A stretch of 64,000 bases of DNA from Diphasiastrum complanatum (taxonomy: Eukaryota; Streptophyta; Lycopodiopsida; Lycopodiales; Lycopodiaceae), in contig CM055106.1 in assembly GCA_029204225.1 (NCBI GenBank), positions 17,120,149 to 17,184,148 on the forward strand, read 5' to 3'. The translations under genes were made by a program, and so were the position numbers. Positions 59,635-64,000 of the stretch are shown piece by piece. Within the stretch, counting starts at the first letter, position 1; every line of letters starts with the position of its first letter. The notes beneath the pieces were generated by a model. It was not told where the DNA came from. It was given only the letters and a program-made list of their open reading frames with translations, and searched no databases.

Positions 59635-60300
59635 GTGGTGCTACAGTTCCACGGTGGATGCGATTGGAATGCGAGTTGGCAGCTGAATGCAGTTGGAACA
59701 GTTCAATGCGGTCTATCACGATTGTATGTGTTATGTTGCGGTTGGATACAGTTGAATGCAGGCGGGGTGCGGTCAGTTTGCGATGTTGCAGTTGATGGCG
59801 GTCAATTGCGACCCATTGCGGTGATAGCGGTCAGTTGCGATCCGTTGCGGTGATGATGGTCAGTTGCGATCCGTTGCGGTGATGGCAGTCTGTTGCGATC
59901 TGTTGCGATGATCCCGGTCACTACGGGACAACGATGTATGGAGTTGGAATGCTATCTGGTGATAGTTAAATGAGGTCGCTATAGTGCAATAGTGGATGCG
60001 ATTGGAGTGCTATTTGGTTGTAGGTGAATGAGGCCAGGACGGTGGAACAATGGATGCAGTTTGAATTGGTGTGTTTGCGTTGTAATGTGGTCTGTTGCGG
60101 TTTCCATGGCTCAAGGATTGATGTGGTTGGGATGCGGTCGCTACGATTCAAGATGGTCGCTACGATAGCTAGGGTGCAGTTGTTTGTGGTCTAATGCGGT
60201 GGCTACGGTTCAAGGTAGTCACTACGGGTCTATGTGGTCATGGTTGGAATGCGGTCAATTGAGTGTGAGTGCGGTCAGTGGCGGTTGAAGGCGGATCTAA
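59635..60300. repeat. GCGGT-rich degenerate minisatellite region
   Basis: About 665 bp in which gcggt, gttgcg, gatgcg and cgctac words recur. A clear tandem core sits at 59806-59921. Longer imperfect copies of ggatgcgattgga(a/g)tgc occur near 59653, 59995 and elsewhere. Lies where the leader of the G2 element is expected. More GC-rich than its surroundings. Confidence 0.8.
59806..59921. repeat. 29-bp tandem repeat, four units
   Basis: Four consecutive 29-bp units each starting ttgcga and containing ttgcg(g/a)tgat; units 2 and 3 differ at only a few positions. A fifth, weaker unit precedes at 59778-59805. Confidence 0.9.
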
Positions 60301-60851
60301 TCCACAACTAAGAAGCAGGAGAGTAAGCAAGAAAACTAATTAATCCACAAACACAAAAGGAAATCAAACATGCTCATAGGAATTTCACTCAAGAACATTG
60401 CCATGAACAAGGAGCTTAACAATCATCAAGAACTCGTGGAAGATATTCTTTATTCACTCAAGAGAACTTGACAATACATTCAAAGCTCCCTCACAAGAGA
60501 GGGGGGCCCTTAAATAAGCAAGAGGGCTGCCCATGTGGAGCCCAAGTGGCAATTCCACCAAATTAGAAATTACATGTGGAGCTTGCCCTTCCACTAGAGG
60601 TCACCATCAAAAGGTGGCTCACTCTAAATTATGTAAGAGGGTCTACACTTATTTACAATGCCTAAGAAATATTACTAGCTCCTACATGGTTATTCCTTCT
60701 CTGGGATACACCATGTAGGCTCACATAGATAATTCACTGTCATCCTAGCTAGTAATTTCTCAGCTCTCATGCTCGGCTCTCAACTTCTTCTGCTCTCCTC
60801 CTTCTAAGACCTCCTCGGTCATGGGTGAGAGATACTCTGTGTCTCCAACAT
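60301..60851 (-). repeat. Possible LTR of gypsy-like G2
   Basis: Minus strand starts TGTTGGAGACAC at 60851 and contains a polyadenylation-like gtgaataaag near 60450; it lies upstream of the G2 leader and gag. No second copy is visible and the inner end is not defined, so the LTR call is tentative. Confidence 0.35.
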
Positions 60852-60887
60852 GGCTCAGCATCCGAGAATTCTCTGGAATCCGCTAAC

Positions 60888-61290
60888 GGGGTGTAAGGAC
60901 AAGATAACTCCTTCTTGATCCCTTATTAATCACAAAAGTCTTTAAACTCATTTGAGATATATTCTCCTCCAATATCACTTCTAAAAAACTTGACCTTTTG
61001 ATCAAGATGCTTCTCAACAAAAGTCTTGAACTTGACAAAACTCTCAAAAACATGTGCTTTAGAGGAAAGTAGATATACTCATCCATATTTTGAGTAGTCA
61101 TCTATAAAGGTGACAAGCATTGTAGCTCCACCATCGCTCTTTGTGCTAGCAAAATGCACATCTGAGTGGATCGACTCGAAAGGATGACTTTTCTTTGTGA
61201 TTGAGCTTGGAAAAGGTAACCTGTGTGCTTAGCCAAGGCACAAGCTTCACATAGTCTTTCCTCCTTTGCCAAAGTTCTTGGAAGGCCGAG
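60888..61290 (-). pseudogene. Copia F pre-integrase and integrase core
   Basis: From about 61290: L-G-L-P-R-T-L-A-K-E-E-R-L-C-E-A-C-A-L-A-K-H, then with frameshifts HSDVHFA, T-F-I-D-D-Y-S-K-Y-G, FRSDIGGEYISNEFKDF and KKELSCPYTP. Several stops. It ends abruptly before Q-Q-N-G. Confidence 0.75.
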
Positions 61291-61860
61291 AGCAAGGGAT
61301 GAAAAAGTTGACATCATGAGTGAGTCCTCATGAGAACTCTCTTCCTCCTCTTGTCCAATGTTGGCTTGACCTTGACCTTGCTTCCTCTTGAAGCATTCCG
61401 AGGCAAAGTGCCCCATCTTGCTACAATAGTAGCACTTGATCTTAGATTTGTCCTTCTTGAGCTTGATTCGTGATGATGATGATGTAGATCCTCCTTGATC
61501 TCCATCTTTTTTCTTGCTCCTTTTTGAATGCTCCTCCCTTGCTATTTGCTTTGCCTGTGCTCTTGAAAAATAAGGCTTTTTCATCACCATCATTGATGGA
61601 GAACCTCTCCATCCTTGATTTGATATGAGCCTTCCTACTCTCCTCGACCATCAACACACTTTAAAGGTCCTCAAGTGTAGGCAAGTTTCCCATGATGGCA
61701 TAGCTTTGGACAAGGTTAGTAAAATCACTACATAAGCCATTCAAAACTATCTGCACAAGCTCACTCTCTTTAATAGGTTCACCAACATAAGCAAGCTCTT
61801 TGTTCAAATGATTTACTCTCAAAACAAATCTCTATCCTTGGAGTGTAAATGACATGTAAA
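61290..61860 (-). pseudogene. Copia F gag C-terminal part with CCHC knuckle
   Basis: The frame 61593-61102 begins in the Lys-rich region and has IKCYYCSKMGHFASECFKRK, a perfect C-x2-C-x4-H-x4-C knuckle. It is followed by an acidic linker and S-L-M-M-S-T-F-S-S-L-A, where the deletion joins it to pre-integrase. Upstream gag pieces (ESRKAHIKSRMERFSINDGD at 61657) are frameshifted. The N-terminal half of gag is missing or unreadable. Confidence 0.75.
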
Positions 61861-62003
61861 TGGCTCAAGATCACAAAAATCCAAATGCAACACAAGCTAG
61901 AAGAGATTTGATCAAAGACAAAAGTAGACAAATGCAAAAAAATCATGCTAGATTGATGCAAAAATCTATTTTTGGAAAATTTTCTATTTTTGGTTGCCTT
62001 TTT

Positions 62004-62015
62004 GCTCTGATACCA
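62004..62015 (-). promoter_or_regulatory. Copia F primer-binding site
   Basis: Minus strand TGGTATCAGAGC; to its right the sequence starts TGTCAAAATTT, the presumed inner end of the 5' LTR. Confidence 0.85.
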
Positions 62016-62867
62016 TGTCAAAATTTAAGATCCAAAATGTAGATCTAGGCGCAATAGAAGATGCACAAAAACAAATATCAAATTTATAGCCAATTCTACA
62101 TAGAATTTCTAATTTGATCAAAGCAAGCTAGAATAAAAAACTATTAAACATTTGAAAATGGCTAGTTATCTATTACATTGTGCGCAAAAACCTTCATGGA
62201 GATTACCTTTAATATCCTACATTTTTTTTAAGTCGTCAGGTTTTTTAACATTGTTGACATCAAAATATTGCAAGTGAAGACTCTTGCTAGCTAAAGTATT
62301 TGAAATACTAGATTTTTCCTTTAGATATCATTGTATCTATAATCACATCATGTTCTCAATGGAGCTAGCCCAAGCCCAACATTATGGCACTACACCCATT
62401 AAAGTCTACATAGGAAAAAAAATCAACAAAAGCCTGTATGGTGTCTAGGTCAAGTAAATCCCTGAGGCAAGGGGTTTTACGTCCCTTTAGGATCCTACCC
62501 TCGAGTTCCAATGCATATTTCCTTGGCTCAAGGAGTTCACCCTCAAAATTTTGAGATATAAAATTAAGTTACCTTGGCTATAAATATTAACATAATCTAA
62601 TAATGTCAAAATTGTCAAAAAATTTCGAATATCAAAAATTTCCCTCGAACCCTAACCCCCATATGTCATAATGCATATATAACAATATTAAAGTTTTCTA
62701 CAATGTCATAGATTATTTAATTAAGGTCAACAAATCAACTTGGAGTTAAAAATATGAACTATATTTTTCAAACATAAAATTTACTAGATAAGAAAATAGA
62801 TATCTATATCAAAAGTCAAAATTCTTTCACAATTTTTTTAATTTTTTTTTTTTTGGAGAAAGAATCC
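62016..62867 (-). other. Probable copia F 5' LTR and AT-rich flank
   Basis: Begins with the expected LTR end TGTCAAAA. The other end is not certain; a matching ctttTTGACA-like word occurs only near 63322-63329. No coding frame supported. Confidence 0.4.
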
Positions 62868-63107
62868 CTTCCATTTGCTTAGAATTGACCACTTTAAACT
62901 AGTTGTGTACCAACCACCATTCTCCAAATGCCCCTTCCATTATCTTAGAATTGGCTACTTTTAACAATGCACTGACCACCATTTTCCAAATGCCCCTTCC
63001 ATTATCTTTTAGGTGGTTTTGTTGACCACCATTCTCCAAATGCCCCATTTCATTATGTTAGAATTGTCTACTTGTAGCTTTTGCTAGTTACAACACATGC
63101 TTTAAAT
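62868..63107. repeat. Imperfect tandem repeat, about 50-65-bp units
   Basis: Four units, each with cc(c)cttccattatcttagaattg-like words followed by gaccaccattctccaaatg. Unit lengths vary through small deletions; the last unit is the most diverged. Confidence 0.75.
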
Positions 63108-64000
63108 GCCTGTTGCAATCAAGGTCCTTAGTAAAGTGAAAGTGTGAATGACCAGAGCCCTTGGTTGCAGCTGGCATTCAAAGCATGTGCAATTTTCATC
63201 CCCACAGCCAAATACCCTTCTCTAATAATTGACCACTTAGAAATAGACAACTAAAATACAAATTTGCAAGTGAACCTTTTTGAGTTGTTCCCAGAAATCC
63301 TCTTTTTTTAACTTCTCAATCTTTTGACAGCCATTTCTCATCAAATGATTTAGATGCCTATATTAAAAAATCACCAAGAATTTCATGATGTCGATTTTTG
63401 AGAGATAACATCGGTTTCATTTTTGTACTTACCAATTTTTTTGAGTGTTGCTAAAAATTAACCACTTTTAGTTGGTTTAGGTTAAGCTCAAGGCTGCCAC
63501 TAATTACAAAGGATGCTATCACTAATTACCCTACTTCTTTCACAATTCATACAAGTGTGTTATTTTTGTGTGAAGGGTGAATTAACAAATGTGTCAAATA
63601 TCAACTTCAATTTTTCTACATCCGAATTATGATCCAACCTGCCTTTGTATTGAAATGAAATGCAATGGATAGTTGGTGTTGTTTATGCCCACTTTTTAGA
63701 TTGTTTAAAAAGTGGAATGGGCATATGCAACGGTTTGTCATTTTTGAAAAGTATAATATGTTTTCCAAATGATGGTCATGTGAAAAAAAACTTAATTAAC
63801 CATTATCCATTTGAAGGAGCTTGGTGGGTAGAATGGGCTGGGGATAGACTACGCACAAGCATTAAATGCATCTGCACACGAGGGTGTACACCCCCCCGCC
63901 CCCGCACTATCTGGGACAACAACCCCACAACATGCGCTCCCTACATGTGCCCGCGGAAAATGTTTCGCGGGCATTGGCGCCCAGGTGTCTCTGGACCCGG
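63108..64000. other. AT-rich non-coding flank with GC-rich end
   Basis: About 900 bp with no supportable gene. The last ~120 bp (from about 63880) is much more GC-rich, with a C-run (cccccccgccccc) and ccgcggaaaatgtttcgcggg, a short inverted repeat at about 63951-63971. Confidence 0.5.

Larger units (their letters stand above)
60888..62015 (-). mobile_element. Copia F remnant, internally deleted
   Basis: Minus-strand copia with PBS (62004-62015), gag and knuckle (to about 61300), then directly pre-integrase and part of integrase ending at SCPYTP (about 60888). Protease and the start of pol are deleted; RT and RNase H are absent. Confidence 0.8.

Noticed and set aside
62868-63107. CRISPR-like array
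   Set aside because: Units are contiguous imperfect tandem copies without unique spacers, and the context is plant nuclear DNA.
62016-63329. 1.3-kb copia F 5' LTR bounded by TGTCAAAA and ctttTTGACA
   Set aside because: The ends match, but there is no second LTR or TSD to confirm, and the length is unusual for the other copias here.

Overview
This is nuclear DNA from a land plant with a large, repeat-rich genome. Two things show this: almost all recognisable coding matter is plant Ty1/copia, Ty3/gypsy and CACTA (En/Spm) transposon protein, and the copia primer-binding sites are the plant initiator-Met type TGGTATCAGAGC. The nesting depth and gene poverty would fit a gymnosperm or similar genome, but nothing in the window fixes the species. 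I see no confident single-copy host gene, no rRNA or functional tRNA gene, and no CRISPR array.

Layout. 1-2297: CACTA remnant A (TNP2 transposase, minus strand). 2298-5214: decayed copia C1 (minus). 5215-9613: 3'-truncated copia B2 (plus), with a reversed solo LTR of its own family at 6891-7581. 9614 to about 20.6 kb: CACTA remnant B (minus), split by the near-intact copia A1 (10779-17198, TSD cctct). It also holds a (GA)64 microsatellite and a SET-domain reading frame lying between a transposase-associated motif and the TNP2 core. 20745-27132: gypsy-type protease fragment split by copia B1 (20909-26893, TSD ctagt), which carries a 1333-codon gag-pol frame. 27.5-33.6 kb: copia D, copia C2 (3' half inverted against its upstream part) and a copia gag next to a gypsy-type protease. 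34636-35701: an LTR inverted repeat. 35.7-46.1 kb: decayed copias C3 and C4, C4 being split by copia A2 (38955-44783, TSD gcaac). 46119-46378: a miniature LTR (TRIM-like) cassette whose LTR contains a tRNA-like sequence. 46.4-47.3 kb: LTR debris. 48.9-53.0 kb: old gypsy-like element with a decayed tRNA-Asp PBS and a multi-knuckle gag. 53.5-57.8 kb: a large inverted repeat containing two oppositely oriented copies of a spliced Ulp1/C48-like protease, a histone H3-like frame with CENH3-like residues, a G-box-rich promoter region and an 86-bp tRNA-derived insertion with 14-bp TSDs. 57.7-60.9 kb: second gypsy-like gag (minus) with a GCGGT-rich minisatellite leader. 60.9-62.0 kb: internally deleted copia F. 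62-64 kb: AT-rich DNA with a short tandem array.

How the parts relate. Most of the sequence is layered insertion: CACTA, gypsy and old copia form the bottom layer. Copias A and B entered later, with LTR pairs that differ at only a handful of positions by eye. Each young element has one conspicuous lesion: a single gag nonsense codon in A1, a ~600-bp RT/RNase H deletion in A2, and a codon-3 nonsense in B1. The most unusual region is 53.5-57.8 kb, where histone-fold and C48-protease coding remnants sit together inside an inverted repeat.
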